Assembly: GCF_030294985.1 (NCBI RefSeq)
Contig: NZ_AP024718.1
Span: 558,001-622,000, forward strand
Origin: Methylomarinovum tepidoasis
GTDB lineage: Bacteria; Pseudomonadota; Gammaproteobacteria; Methylococcales; Methylothermaceae
Reading direction: 5' to 3'
DNA length: 64,000 nucleotides
The notes under the pieces are model-generated. The model did no database searches and had not been told where the DNA came from. It saw only the letters and a program-made list of their open reading frames with translations. The translations under genes were made by a program, and so were the position numbers. Shown here piece by piece: positions 56,194-64,000 of the stretch (positions are counted from its first letter, which is position 1; the number at the start of each line of letters is the position of its first letter).

Positions 56194-57230
56194 CCTTCTT
56201 TCTCCTCGGCCCGGGCCGCTCCACCGGTTTCGGCAGGCACCCCGAACACCTTCTCGCGGATCTGCCGCTCCAGGGTCTCGGCCAGTTCCGGATGCTCCTT
56301 CAGGTACTGACGGGCATTGTCCTTGCCCTGGCCGATGCGTTCCTTGCCGATGCTGTACCAGGCGCCGGACTTCTGCACCAGGCCGTGCTCGACCCCCAGA
56401 TCGATCAGCTCGCCCAGCTTGGAGATGCCTTCGTTGTAGAGGATCTCGAACTGGGCGGTGCGGAAAGGCGGCGCCACCTTGTTCTTGACCACCTTGACCT
56501 TGGTCTCGTTGCCGAGAATCTCATCGCCCTTCTTGACGGCGCCGGTGCGGCGGATGTCGAGGCGCACCGAGGCATAGAACTTGAGGGCGTTGCCGCCGGT
56601 GGTGGTTTCCGGGTTGCCGAACATCACGCCGATCTTCATGCGGATCTGGTTGATGAAGATCACCAGGGCGTTGGAGCGCTTGATGTTGGCGGTGAGCTTC
56701 CTGAGGGCCTGGGACATCAGCCGCGCCTGCAGCCCCACGTGGGCGTCGCCCATGTCCCCCTCGATCTCGGCCTTGGGGGTCAGCGCCGCCACCGAATCCA
56801 CCACGATCACGTCCACCGCGCCGGAGCGCACCAGCATGTCGACGATCTCCAGGGCCTGCTCGCCGGTATCGGGCTGGGAGATCAAAAGATCGTCCAGGTT
56901 GACGCCCAGGCGCTCAGCGTAAGCCGGATCGAGGGCGTGCTCGGCGTCGACGAAAGCCGCCACCCCGCCCTGCTTCTGGGCCTCGGCGATGGTGGACAGG
57001 GCCAGGGTGGTTTTCCCTGAAGATTCAGGACCGTAGATCTCGACGATCCGCCCCTTGGGTAGGCCGCCGATGCCGAGGGCGATGTCCAGGGCCAGGGACC
57101 CGGTGGGGATGGCCTCGATGTCGCGCACCAGCCCGGCATCGCCCATGCGCATCACCGACCCCTTGCCGTATTGCTTCTCGATCTGCTGCAAGGCGGCGCT
57201 CAGGGCCTTGCGTTTGTTTTCGTCCAGCAT
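56190..57230 (-). CDS. recA: Recombinase RecA
   Basis: A 346-aa strand-exchange and SOS co-protease protein. Walker A is GPESSGKTT, and [52 protein letters not shown] are characteristic. The start ATG 57230 ([10 protein letters not shown]) has GGAGACTGAC upstream; ATG 57242 is 4 codons earlier. Only 29 bp separate it from thpR, and I see no CTGT-N8-ACAG LexA box there, so its SOS control may be absent or further upstream. Confidence 0.97.
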   Translation of the reverse strand: MLDENKRKALSAALQQIEKQYGKGSVMRMGDAGLVRDIEAIPTGSLALDIALGIGGLPKGRIVEIYGPESSGKTTLALSTIAEAQKQGGVAAFVDAEHALDPAYAERLGVNLDDLLISQPDTGEQALEIVDMLVRSGAVDVIVVDSVAALTPKAEIEGDMGDAHVGLQARLMSQALRKLTANIKRSNALVIFINQIRMKIGVMFGNPETTTGGNALKFYASVRLDIRRTGAVKKGDEILGNETKVKVVKNKVAPPFRTAQFEILYNEGISKLGELIDLGVEHGLVQKSGAWYSIGKERIGQGKDNARQYLKEHPELAETLERQIREKVFGVPAETGGAARAEEKEG

Positions 57231-57259
57231 GTCAGTCTCCATAGCAGGAAATGGGGGAA

Positions 57260-57814
57260 TTATGGCACAGCCTCGCGGCTGCGGGGCCAGCGGCCGAGGA
57301 TAGTGTAGCGGGAACCCTGGTCGTCGCGGTCCGATTTGACCAGGACGAAATCGCGCACCGGCCAGCGGACCGGTTCGATCTGCCGTTCCCCCACCCGGCG
57401 TCGCACCTTGCGCGCCAGGGTCAGATGGGGGCGGAAGGGACGCTTCTCCGGTTTGAACCCCAGCTTGCGCACGCCGCGTTTGAGCTGGTTCACCAGTTCG
57501 GCCACCGGCTCCGGCACCTCGGAGGCGGTCAGACATAGGACGGCGGGGCGGACCCAATGTTCCAGGCGGTCGAGGACGATTTCGCAGGACGCCAAGGCAA
57601 GGCGGTCGGCCAGGGCCTTGAGGTCATCGAGGGTCTCGTCGGGGACGTCTCCCAGAAACAGCAGGGTGATGTGCAAGTTCTCCTGCGGCACCGGCCGCCC
57701 CTGATCCAACCCCAGCTCCCCGCGCATCCGCTCGACCGCCTCAATCACCGCCTCGTCGGGCCAGAGGGCGAAGAACAGGCGGTTTTTGGAGGGTTTATTC
57801 GCTTCGGCAGACAT
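57260..57814 (-). CDS. thpR: RNA 2',3'-cyclic phosphodiesterase ThpR (LigT)
   Basis: A 184-aa 2H phosphoesterase with the paired HxTx motifs HITL (in [11 protein letters not shown]) and HLTL (in [10 protein letters not shown]). The family opens RNA cyclic phosphates or makes 2'-5' RNA links. It lies between pncC and recA, overlapping pncC by 20 bp. It is likely part of the pncC-thpR-recA transcription unit. Confidence 0.9.
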   Translation of the reverse strand: MSAEANKPSKNRLFFALWPDEAVIEAVERMRGELGLDQGRPVPQENLHITLLFLGDVPDETLDDLKALADRLALASCEIVLDRLEHWVRPAVLCLTASEVPEPVAELVNQLKRGVRKLGFKPEKRPFRPHLTLARKVRRRVGERQIEPVRWPVRDFVLVKSDRDDQGSRYTILGRWPRSREAVP

Positions 57815-58280
57815 CCAGAATGCCCTGCAAGGCGGTCGCTACCGCCTGGCGGCGCACCGCCTCACGGTCACCGTTGAAATGATACCAACGGGCTACCGGT
57901 GCCTGTCCCTTCATCTGCCAGGCCAGCCATACCGTGCCCACCGGCTTGTCCGGCGTCCCCCCCGAAGGTCCCGCGATCCCGCTGACCGCCACCGCCACTC
58001 CAGCGCAGCTGTAGGCCAGCGCTCCGGCGGCCATCTCCCGCACCGTCTCCTCGCTCACCGCCCCGAAACGTCCCAGCGTCTCCGCCCTCACGCCCAGCAT
58101 CTCCATTTTGGCCGCGTTGCTGTAGGTGACGAAACCGCGGTCGAACCAGCCGGAGCTGCCGGGCACGTCGGTGATGCACTTGGCGATCCAGCCGCCGCTG
58201 CAGGACTCGGCCGTGGCCAACAGCAATCCTCGGCCGCGCAGCCGCTCCCCCACCAGCCGGGAAAGTTCGGAAAGGTTCAT
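57795..58280 (-). CDS. pncC: Nicotinamide-nucleotide amidase PncC (CinA C-terminal type)
   Basis: A 161-aa amidohydrolase that turns NMN to nicotinate mononucleotide in pyridine salvage. ATAESCSGGWIAK (nucleotide/catalytic Ser-Lys region) and VSGIAGPSGGTPDKPVGTVW are diagnostic. ATG 58280 (MNLSEL) gives the usual N-terminus; the longer frame to 58289 adds only three residues. A pncC-recA linkage is common in bacteria. Confidence 0.93.
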   Translation of the reverse strand: MNLSELSRLVGERLRGRGLLLATAESCSGGWIAKCITDVPGSSGWFDRGFVTYSNAAKMEMLGVRAETLGRFGAVSEETVREMAAGALAYSCAGVAVAVSGIAGPSGGTPDKPVGTVWLAWQMKGQAPVARWYHFNGDREAVRRQAVATALQGILDVCRSE

Positions 58281-58353
58281 TACCCACAAACACTATGAAA
58301 CGAAAAGCAAGGTAGAATGGTACATCTAGGTTAACAAATCTTGAACCGATCTT

Positions 58354-58728
58354 ATGAAGCATCTCCTCCTTGCTTTCTGCCTGCTCATGCCCCTGTTCAC
58401 ACAAGCGGACGAATCCATTTATCCCGCGCGGACTTATCCATTGGCACCCCCCCCGGCTGCCCAGCAGCATACGGACCGCCACGACACCAACGTCGCCACC
58501 GAGCTCCTTGCCGGCTTTGCTAGCTTTCTGGTCACGCCGGTCTATGGGGCGTTCAAGCTTACCTTCGCCGGGCTGGGGGCGTTGACCGGCGGACTGGCCT
58601 GGGCCTTCACCGGCGGGGATGAGCGGGTCGCCCGGGAAATCTGGCAAACCACCATGGGCGGCACCTACGTCATCACCCCCGATCATCTGGCCGGGCGCAA
58701 ACCGGTGCGTTTTATCGGTGATCCCTGA
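58354..58728 (+). CDS. Small secreted or membrane-associated protein of unknown role
   Basis: A 124-aa protein with a likely signal peptide (KHLLLAFCLLMPLFTQA). After a variable 30-residue segment it has a hydrophobic, glycine-rich core (VYGAFKLTFAGLGALTGGLAWAFTGGDE) and a polar end (TYVITPDHLAGRKPVRFIG). I recognise the pattern of a conserved hypothetical but no domain of known function. It is divergent from pncC, 73 bp apart. Confidence 0.7.
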   Translation: MKHLLLAFCLLMPLFTQADESIYPARTYPLAPPPAAQQHTDRHDTNVATELLAGFASFLVTPVYGAFKLTFAGLGALTGGLAWAFTGGDERVAREIWQTTMGGTYVITPDHLAGRKPVRFIGDP

Positions 58729-58796
58729 GCTCTCTTCCCGGCAAATGGAACGCTAGACTTATGGTTTTGTGTCCGGCCAGACAAGTTCTGTGACCG

Positions 58797-59405
58797 ATGA
58801 GCTCTTCCGTTCTCGACCTGTATGACAGACTCCGCACCGCCCCCAACGATGAGGCGCGGGCCAGGATCATTGCCGAGGCCTTCGAGGCGCTGGAGGAGCG
58901 TTATCCCCATCTTGGGGACATGGCCACCCGCACCGATCTGGGCAAAACGGAACTGCGCCTGGTCAAGGAGATCGAGCAGGTGCGACTGGAGACGGAGACG
59001 ATCCGTTCCGAACTGAAGGAAACCGAGCTGCGCCTGATCAAGGAAATCGAACAGGTGCGCACGGAAACGGAGACGGTCCGTTCCGAACTGAAAGAAACCG
59101 AGCTGCGCCTGATCAAGGAAATCGAGCAGGTGCGTGCGGAAACGGAGGCGGTCCGCTCCGAACTGAAGGAAACCGAGCTGCGCCTGATCAAGGAAATCGA
59201 GCAGGTGCGTGCGGAAACGGAGGCGGTCCGCTCCGAACTGAAGGAAACCGAGCTGCGCCTGATCAAGGAAATCGAACAGGTGCGCGCGGAGCTGAAGGTG
59301 GACATCGCCAACAGTCACACGGCCTGGTTGAAATGGAGTTTCCTGTTCTGGCTGAGCCAGTTCGGCGCCATCGTGTTGCTGCTGTGGCGGATATGGCCAC
59401 GGTGA
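58797..59405 (+). CDS. Tail-anchored coiled-coil protein with 25-residue repeats
   Basis: A 202-aa protein, mostly one long coiled coil. Residues 51-165 contain four near-identical 25-residue units (SELKETELRLIKEIEQVRTE and five more residues), with the first unit diverged. A C-terminal hydrophobic helix (about 177-198) ends WRIWPR, so it probably anchors in the inner membrane. It resembles DUF1640/CCDC90-like proteins in layout. The function is unknown. mutS starts 26 bp later. Confidence 0.8.
   Translation: MSSSVLDLYDRLRTAPNDEARARIIAEAFEALEERYPHLGDMATRTDLGKTELRLVKEIEQVRLETETIRSELKETELRLIKEIEQVRTETETVRSELKETELRLIKEIEQVRAETEAVRSELKETELRLIKEIEQVRAETEAVRSELKETELRLIKEIEQVRAELKVDIANSHTAWLKWSFLFWLSQFGAIVLLLWRIWPR
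58947..59291 (+). repeat. 75-bp tandem repeat inside the coiled-coil gene
   Basis: About 4.5 copies of a 75-bp unit; the inner copies are nearly identical at the DNA level. The 25-residue period equals 7+7+11, compatible with a coiled coil mixing heptads and a hendecad. It is a site of possible length variation between strains. Confidence 0.85.
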
Positions 59406-59431
59406 GTTCCGATTCTTAGCCGTCCGGGCGC

Positions 59432-62008
59432 ATGACCCCGACCCTTCCCCTCGAACGCCATACCCCCATGATGCAGCAGTACCTCCGCCTCAAGGCGGCG
59501 TACCCCGACACGCTGCTGTTGTACCGTATGGGGGACTTCTACGAGCTGTTTTTCGACGATGCGGTCAAGGCCGCCCGCCTGTTGGATCTGACCCTGACCT
59601 CCCGGGGCGAATCCGCCGGCCAGCGGGTACCGATGGCCGGGATTCCCTATCACGCTCTGGAGAACTACCTGGCCCGCCTGCTGAAACTGGGCGAGTCGGC
59701 GGCGATCTGCGAACAGATCGGCGATCCGGCCAAATCGAAGGGGCCGGTGGAACGCAAGGTGGTGCGGGTGGTGACGCCGGGCACCGCCACCGACGAGGCC
59801 CTGCTGGAGGAGCGCCGCGACAATCTGCTGCTGGCCGTCGCCCCCGCCGGGAACGGCATCGGCTTGGCCCACCTGGAACTGAGCTGCGGCCGCTTCGCCG
59901 TGCAGCAGGTGGAAAACGAGGCGGCCCTGGCGGCGGAACTGGAGCGTCTGGATCCGGCGGAAATCCTGGTGCCGGAGGACTGGAACCTGCCCGCCTGTCT
60001 GGCCGAACGCAGCGGCATCACCCGCCGCCCGCCGTGGCACTTCGACCCCGCAGGCAGCCGCCGCCTGCTGCTGGCGCAGTTCAAAACCCGCGATCTGGCC
60101 GGCTTCGGCTGCGAAGGGCTGGATCTGGCGGTGGCCGCCGCCGGCGCCCTGCTGCAGTACGTGCAGGAAACCCAGCGCAGCGCTCTGCCGCATCTCACCG
60201 GACTGCAGGTGGAAAGCGCCGCCGACACCATCGGCCTGGACGCAGCCAGCCGCCGCAACCTGGAACTGGACCGGCATCCCTCGGGCAAACGGGAATTCAC
60301 CCTGCTGGGAGTGCTCGACGCCACCGTCACCGCCGCCGGCGGCCGTCTGCTGAAGCGCTGGCTCCACCGCCCCCTGCGCGACCGCGCCGCCATCGAGGCC
60401 CGTCTGGACGCGGTCGAAATCCTGATCGAAACCGAGCGCTACGAGACCCTACGCGAAGCGCTGCGCCGGACCGGCGACATCGAACGGGCGGCGGCCCGGA
60501 TCGCCCTGGGAACCGCCCGCCCCCGGGATCTGGTGCTGATCCGCCAGACCCTGGAGACCCTGCCGGACCTGCGCAGCCTGCTGGCCGACTCCGACCCCAC
60601 CCGCCTGCACCAGCTGCGGGCTGAGTTGGTAGATCTTCCGGAAGTGCAAACGCTGCTGGAACGGGCCCTCGTCGCCGAACCGCCGGCCCTGATCCGCGAC
60701 GGCGGCGTCATCGCCCCCGGCTACGACGCCGAGCTCGACGAGCTGCGGCGCCTGAGCCAACACGGCGACGACTGGTTGCTGGAACTGGAGCGGCGCGAAC
60801 GCGAACGTTCCGGCATCGCCAGTCTCAAGCTGCGCTACAACAAGGTCCACGGCTATTATCTGGAAATTCCCCGTACCCAGAGCGAGCGGGTGCCGGCCGA
60901 CTACGTCCGCCGCCAGACCCTCAAGAACGTCGAACGCTTCATCACCCCGGAGCTGAAAGCCTTCGAGGACAAGGTCCTGAGCGCCCGGGAGAAAGCGTTG
61001 GCGCTGGAAAAGGCCCTGTACGAACGGCTGCTGCAGACCCTGGCGCCCCAGGTGCCGGCCATCCAGGCCCGCGCCCGTGCCCTGGCGGAGCTGGACGTGC
61101 TCGCCAACCTGGCCGAACGGGCCGTCGCCTGCGACTGGCACCGGCCCCAGCTGACGGAGACACCGGGCATCCACATCGAAGCCGGCCGCCATCCGGTAGT
61201 GGAACGCCAGGTAGAGAATTTCGTGCCCAACGACCTGGAACTGAATCCCCAGCGCCGCCTGCACATCGTTACCGGCCCGAACATGGGCGGGAAGTCCACA
61301 TATATGCGCCAGAACGCCCTCATCGTGCTGATGGCGCACCTGGGCAGCTTCGTCCCCGCCGGGCGGGCGCTCATCGGCCCGGTGGACCGCATCTTCACCC
61401 GCATCGGCGCTTCCGACGATCTGGCCTCGGGACGTTCCACCTTCATGGTGGAGATGACCGAAACCGCCAACATCCTTCACAACGCCACCGAGCACAGCCT
61501 GGTGCTGCTGGACGAGATCGGCCGTGGCACCAGCACCTTCGACGGCCTGTCGCTGGCGTGGGCGGTGGCCGAAAGGCTCTTGGGAAAAAACCGGGCCTTG
61601 ACCCTGTTCGCCACCCACTATTTCGAACTCACCGCCCTGGCCGGGCAGCTGGAAGGCGCCGTCAACGTCCACCTGGAGGCGGCCGAATACGACGGCCACA
61701 TCGTGTTTCTCCACAGCGTGCGCGAGGGCCCGGCGAGCCAGAGCTACGGCCTGCAGGTGGCGGCCCTGGCCGGAGTGCCGCAGGATGTGATCGAGCGGGC
61801 GCGGCGCAAACTGGCAGCGCTGGAAAACCGACGTGGCGATACGGCAACCCCACCGCCGCAGCTGGATCTTTTCACCCAGCCGGTGGACGCCTGGCTCAGC
61901 GAGCAGCTGCGACGGCTCGACCCGGACGACCTGACCCCGCGTCAGGCTCTGCAGCTGTTGTACGAATGGAAAGAAAGGCTGGAGAAAACCGCCGGCGCCC
62001 GTTCCTGA
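59432..62008 (+). CDS. mutS: DNA mismatch repair protein MutS
   Basis: Mismatch recognition ATPase of 858 aa. The mismatch-binding wedge appears as [12 protein letters not shown] (Phe-X-Glu), and the ATPase has Walker [30 protein letters not shown] and the ATHYFELT helix. Length matches E. coli MutS (853). The C-terminal end ([10 protein letters not shown]..., [17 protein letters not shown]) is the oligomerisation region. It is 26 bp after the coiled-coil gene and may be co-transcribed with it. Confidence 0.97.
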   Translation: MTPTLPLERHTPMMQQYLRLKAAYPDTLLLYRMGDFYELFFDDAVKAARLLDLTLTSRGESAGQRVPMAGIPYHALENYLARLLKLGESAAICEQIGDPAKSKGPVERKVVRVVTPGTATDEALLEERRDNLLLAVAPAGNGIGLAHLELSCGRFAVQQVENEAALAAELERLDPAEILVPEDWNLPACLAERSGITRRPPWHFDPAGSRRLLLAQFKTRDLAGFGCEGLDLAVAAAGALLQYVQETQRSALPHLTGLQVESAADTIGLDAASRRNLELDRHPSGKREFTLLGVLDATVTAAGGRLLKRWLHRPLRDRAAIEARLDAVEILIETERYETLREALRRTGDIERAAARIALGTARPRDLVLIRQTLETLPDLRSLLADSDPTRLHQLRAELVDLPEVQTLLERALVAEPPALIRDGGVIAPGYDAELDELRRLSQHGDDWLLELERRERERSGIASLKLRYNKVHGYYLEIPRTQSERVPADYVRRQTLKNVERFITPELKAFEDKVLSAREKALALEKALYERLLQTLAPQVPAIQARARALAELDVLANLAERAVACDWHRPQLTETPGIHIEAGRHPVVERQVENFVPNDLELNPQRRLHIVTGPNMGGKSTYMRQNALIVLMAHLGSFVPAGRALIGPVDRIFTRIGASDDLASGRSTFMVEMTETANILHNATEHSLVLLDEIGRGTSTFDGLSLAWAVAERLLGKNRALTLFATHYFELTALAGQLEGAVNVHLEAAEYDGHIVFLHSVREGPASQSYGLQVAALAGVPQDVIERARRKLAALENRRGDTATPPPQLDLFTQPVDAWLSEQLRRLDPDDLTPRQALQLLYEWKERLEKTAGARS

Positions 62009-62029
62009 CGAGCGCCGGGATCTGGAGAA

Positions 62030-62653
62030 TCAGCGCCGCCGGGTGCGTTTGGTCTTGTTGGCGCGCTGGCGGTTCAGATGGCTCAATTGCGCTTCGGCCT
62101 CCTCGGCCAGCTCCTCGATCACTTCTTCTTCCGCCTCGGCTGCAGCGGCTTCGGCCTCCGGATCGGCAGCCGCCTCCGTCTCGCCTTCTTCAAGGGCTTC
62201 TTCCGCCTCGACCGGCGCTTCGCCAGCCTGCGCTTCCTCGCGCCGCGACCACCAGAAAGCCAGGGCGATGGCCCCCAGGGCGATCAACAGGGCGGTGTAA
62301 GGCGGGGAAACGTCGCCCGGCGTGCCCTGGGGACGGGGCGTGCGCTGCGCTACCCGTTCCCCGGAGGCTTTAGGTGCTGCGGGTGTCACCGGCGCCGCCG
62401 GGGTTTCCTGCACCATCTGAGGTCCGACCTTTTCGATCAACTCCGGGTCCTGATAGATCACTTGCGGCGTGAACGTGGCCGCCGGATAGTCGGGATCGGC
62501 TTCGGTGGCGGGGGCAACGGGCCCGGCCGCGGCCGTTTCCGCCTGGTAGATCACTTCGGGTTCGAAATGGGCCGCTGGGTATTCCCCTTCGGCCGCCATC
62601 GACGGCGAACCTGCGACGAGCAGGGCCGCCAAACACAGGATCTCGTGACGCAT
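62030..62653 (-). CDS. Membrane protein with duplicated YPAAxFxPxVIYQ motif
   Basis: A 207-aa protein of unknown function. A signal peptide ends near SMAAEG. The motif YPAAHFEPEVIYQ (25-37) recurs as YPAATFTPQVIYQ (56-68), followed by an alanine/proline linker, one membrane helix (about 117-136), a long acidic Glu/Ala-rich stretch and a basic C-terminus (NRQRANKTKRTRRR). So the repeats would face the periplasm and the charged tail the cytoplasm. I cannot place it in a known family. It is convergent with mutS (21 bp between stops). Confidence 0.75.
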   Translation of the reverse strand: MRHEILCLAALLVAGSPSMAAEGEYPAAHFEPEVIYQAETAAAGPVAPATEADPDYPAATFTPQVIYQDPELIEKVGPQMVQETPAAPVTPAAPKASGERVAQRTPRPQGTPGDVSPPYTALLIALGAIALAFWWSRREEAQAGEAPVEAEEALEEGETEAAADPEAEAAAAEAEEEVIEELAEEAEAQLSHLNRQRANKTKRTRRR

Positions 62654-62796
62654 GAATTCGTTCTCCTTGTGTCTTGGTCTTTATCGTTATCGACATCCCA
62701 AGGATAAGCTCCCCAACGCCCGGACGCAACGCCGGCAGGCGGCGGATTTTGGACTACACTTGCCAGTAAACGCCTTTTCAAGGGAGAGCAATCACG

Positions 62797-63324
62797 ATGC
62801 GCGAACGACCGACCCCCAAAAACCACGAGATCAAACTCGGGGAAGAGGAATTCATCGTCAGCAAGACCGATACCAGCGGCAAGATCACCTACGCCAACCG
62901 GGTGTTCATGGAGATCTGCGGCTATAGCGAGCGGGAGCTTTTGGGGGTGCAGCACAACATCATCCGCCACCCCGACATGCCGCGGGCGGTGTTCCGGCTG
63001 CTGTGGGACACCCTCAAGGAAAAGAAGGAGTTCTTCGGCTTCGTCAAGAATCTGTGCAAAGACGGTTCCTACTACTGGGTGTTCGCCAACGTCACCCCCG
63101 ACATCGATAACAACGGCCAAGTGGTGGGTTACTACTCGGTGCGGCGTCAGCCGCCGATTTCCGCCATCCGCACCGTCGAGCCCATCTATCAGGAAATGCT
63201 GCGGATCGAGAAAAGCGCCGGCGGCATCAAGCAGGGTATCGTCAAGGCCCAGGCCTATCTGCAAGACCTGCTTGCCGCCAAGGACACCGATTATGAAAAA
63301 TTCGCTCTGGAACTCTACGGTTGA
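62797..63324 (+). CDS. Aer-like PAS protein
   Basis: A 175-aa cytoplasmic PAS protein. KTDTSGKITYANRVFMEICGYSERELLGVQHNIIRHPDMPRAVF is the Aer/PAS signature with the FAD-binding Aer-type region, and KNLCKDGSYYWVFANVTP follows. The C-terminal helix resembles the linker to a signalling domain, but no HAMP or MCP domain is in the same frame. The MCP-type gene starts 10 bp later, so the sensor and signaller are separate proteins here. Confidence 0.85.
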   Translation: MRERPTPKNHEIKLGEEEFIVSKTDTSGKITYANRVFMEICGYSERELLGVQHNIIRHPDMPRAVFRLLWDTLKEKKEFFGFVKNLCKDGSYYWVFANVTPDIDNNGQVVGYYSVRRQPPISAIRTVEPIYQEMLRIEKSAGGIKQGIVKAQAYLQDLLAAKDTDYEKFALELYG

Positions 63325-63334
63325 AGGAAAAGCC

Positions 63335-64000
63335 ATGACCGACAAAAGCCAACGTTACCAATACCAACCGTTTCTGCGGACCCAGATCGCCTTGCTGAGT
63401 GCGGCCGTCGTGCTGCTGCCGCTCGTCTTTGCGATCTGGCAGGGATTCAGCCGGGGCTGGGACTGGACACTGGCGCTGCTGCCGCTCGCCATGGCGGCCG
63501 TCGCCTGGTTCTGCCATCGCACCATCAAACGTTATCTAGATGCCATCATTCAAGTTCATCAGATATTGAAGCGCTGCCGTCGGGGTGAATTTCATCACCG
63601 CGTCACTCACGTCCATGCCCTGGGAGAGGTGGGGCAGATGGCCTGGGAACTGAACGAGTTCCTCGACCTGTGCGAGGCCTATTTCCGCGAGATGACCACC
63701 GTGTTCACCCGTGCCGGCAACGGCGATTTCCACCGCCGCGCCTTCGGCCACGGGCTGCCGGGACAGATGCGCCGGAGCCTGAAGTACGCCAACCTGGCGC
63801 TGGAGACGATGCAGAAGAACCACGAGCACCAGCTGGCCACCCGCCTGTCCCATAATCTCCACGACCTCAACACCGGCAATCTGGTCAGCAACCTCAAACT
63901 GTGTCAGAACGACATGGTCCAGGTCACCCAGATCCTCGAAGACGTGGTGAAGATCGCCGACGAGAACGCCACCGCCGCTTCCGAGAGCAAGGCGGGGGTG
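63335..64000 (+). CDS. Methyl-accepting chemotaxis protein, N-terminal part
   Basis: Reads off the window edge after 222 codons. Two hydrophobic helices near the N-terminus (LLSAAVVLLPLVFAIW and WTLALLPLAMAAVAWF) with a very short loop between them are followed by HAMP-like sequence (YLDAIIQVHQILKRCRRGEFHHRVT) and a second similar segment. A downstream region with ATAASESKAGV is typical of the methyl-accepting helix. It lacks a periplasmic ligand domain, so the neighbouring PAS protein may be its sensor. The start ATG 63335 follows AAGGAAAAGCC. Confidence 0.75.
   Translation, partial: MTDKSQRYQYQPFLRTQIALLSAAVVLLPLVFAIWQGFSRGWDWTLALLPLAMAAVAWFCHRTIKRYLDAIIQVHQILKRCRRGEFHHRVTHVHALGEVGQMAWELNEFLDLCEAYFREMTTVFTRAGNGDFHRRAFGHGLPGQMRRSLKYANLALETMQKNHEHQLATRLSHNLHDLNTGNLVSNLKLCQNDMVQVTQILEDVVKIADENATAASESKAGV

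Noticed and set aside
57231-57330. LexA/SOS box upstream of recA
   Set aside because: A CTGT occurs (in GGCTGTGCC) but no ACAG partner is found at the needed spacing.
58947-59291. CRISPR-like array
   Set aside because: The repeats are contiguous 75-bp in-frame coding units without spacers.

Overview
The window reads as a chromosomal segment of a gammaproteobacterial (Type I or X) methanotroph, most likely in the order Methylococcales. The main evidence is a pmoCAB operon for particulate methane monooxygenase that keeps the copper-ligand histidines, next to formate-tetrahydrofolate ligase, with a second cluster of serine-pathway genes (sga, hpr, glycerate kinase). The housekeeping synteny is gammaproteobacterial: dapA-bamC-purL, tamAB, mltD-yafS-rnhA-dnaQ, and pncC-thpR-recA-recX-alaS-lysC-csrA-tRNA-Ser. 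The DNA is GC-rich, so long antisense ORFs are common and were ignored. The sequence alone does not settle genus or species.

Layout. 1-3.1 kb: flagellar regulators flrC (cut by the edge), flrB with a sigma-54 promoter, and flrA. 3.2-7.1 kb: a CorC/HlyC-type membrane protein, an FHA and PilZ pair, CCA-adding enzyme, and a small DUF2007-type protein. 7.1-12.05 kb: tamA-tamB, visibly lower in GC. 12.15-13.6 kb: one complete IS4-family insertion sequence with a frameshifted transposase, flanked by an 8-bp direct repeat. 13.8-19.2 kb: dapA, bamC, purL. 19.2-24.2 kb: pmoCAB and fhs. 24.3-26.1 kb: a DUF5335 protein and a tusDCB-dsrC sulfur relay cluster. 26.1-30 kb: bepA, a ubiquinone hydroxylase, an RRM protein and a J-domain protein.

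30-37.8 kb: an oligopeptide-type ABC transporter operon interrupted by a vapBC toxin-antitoxin pair and by serB. 37.8-42.5 kb: a degenerate receiver-GAF protein, a BarA/GacS-like hybrid kinase, and mltD. 42.6-49.5 kb: yafS-rnhA-dnaQ, then tRNA-Ser, gacA/uvrY, tRNA-Leu, sga, hpr, glycerate kinase and psd, all on one strand and tightly packed. 49.5-58.3 kb: an OprP/OprO-type porin with a Pho-box promoter, and the recA-to-csrA block with a hicBA module between alaS and lysC. 58.3-64 kb: two small membrane or secreted proteins of unknown role, mutS, a two-repeat membrane protein of unknown role, a PAS protein and the start of a chemoreceptor.

How the parts fit. PmoCAB oxidises methane to methanol. 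Fhs, Sga, Hpr and glycerate kinase belong to formate and serine carbon handling. The GacA-like regulator, the hybrid kinase and CsrA could form a Gac-Csr global regulatory circuit. FlrABC and the PAS/MCP pair belong to motility and taxis. No rRNA, CRISPR array or defence island was seen. The least explained items are a 34-bp palindrome just upstream of the pmo promoter, toxin-antitoxin pairs fused by ATGA overlaps into housekeeping operons, the degenerate receiver beside the hybrid kinase, and the duplicated-motif membrane protein at 62.0-62.65 kb.
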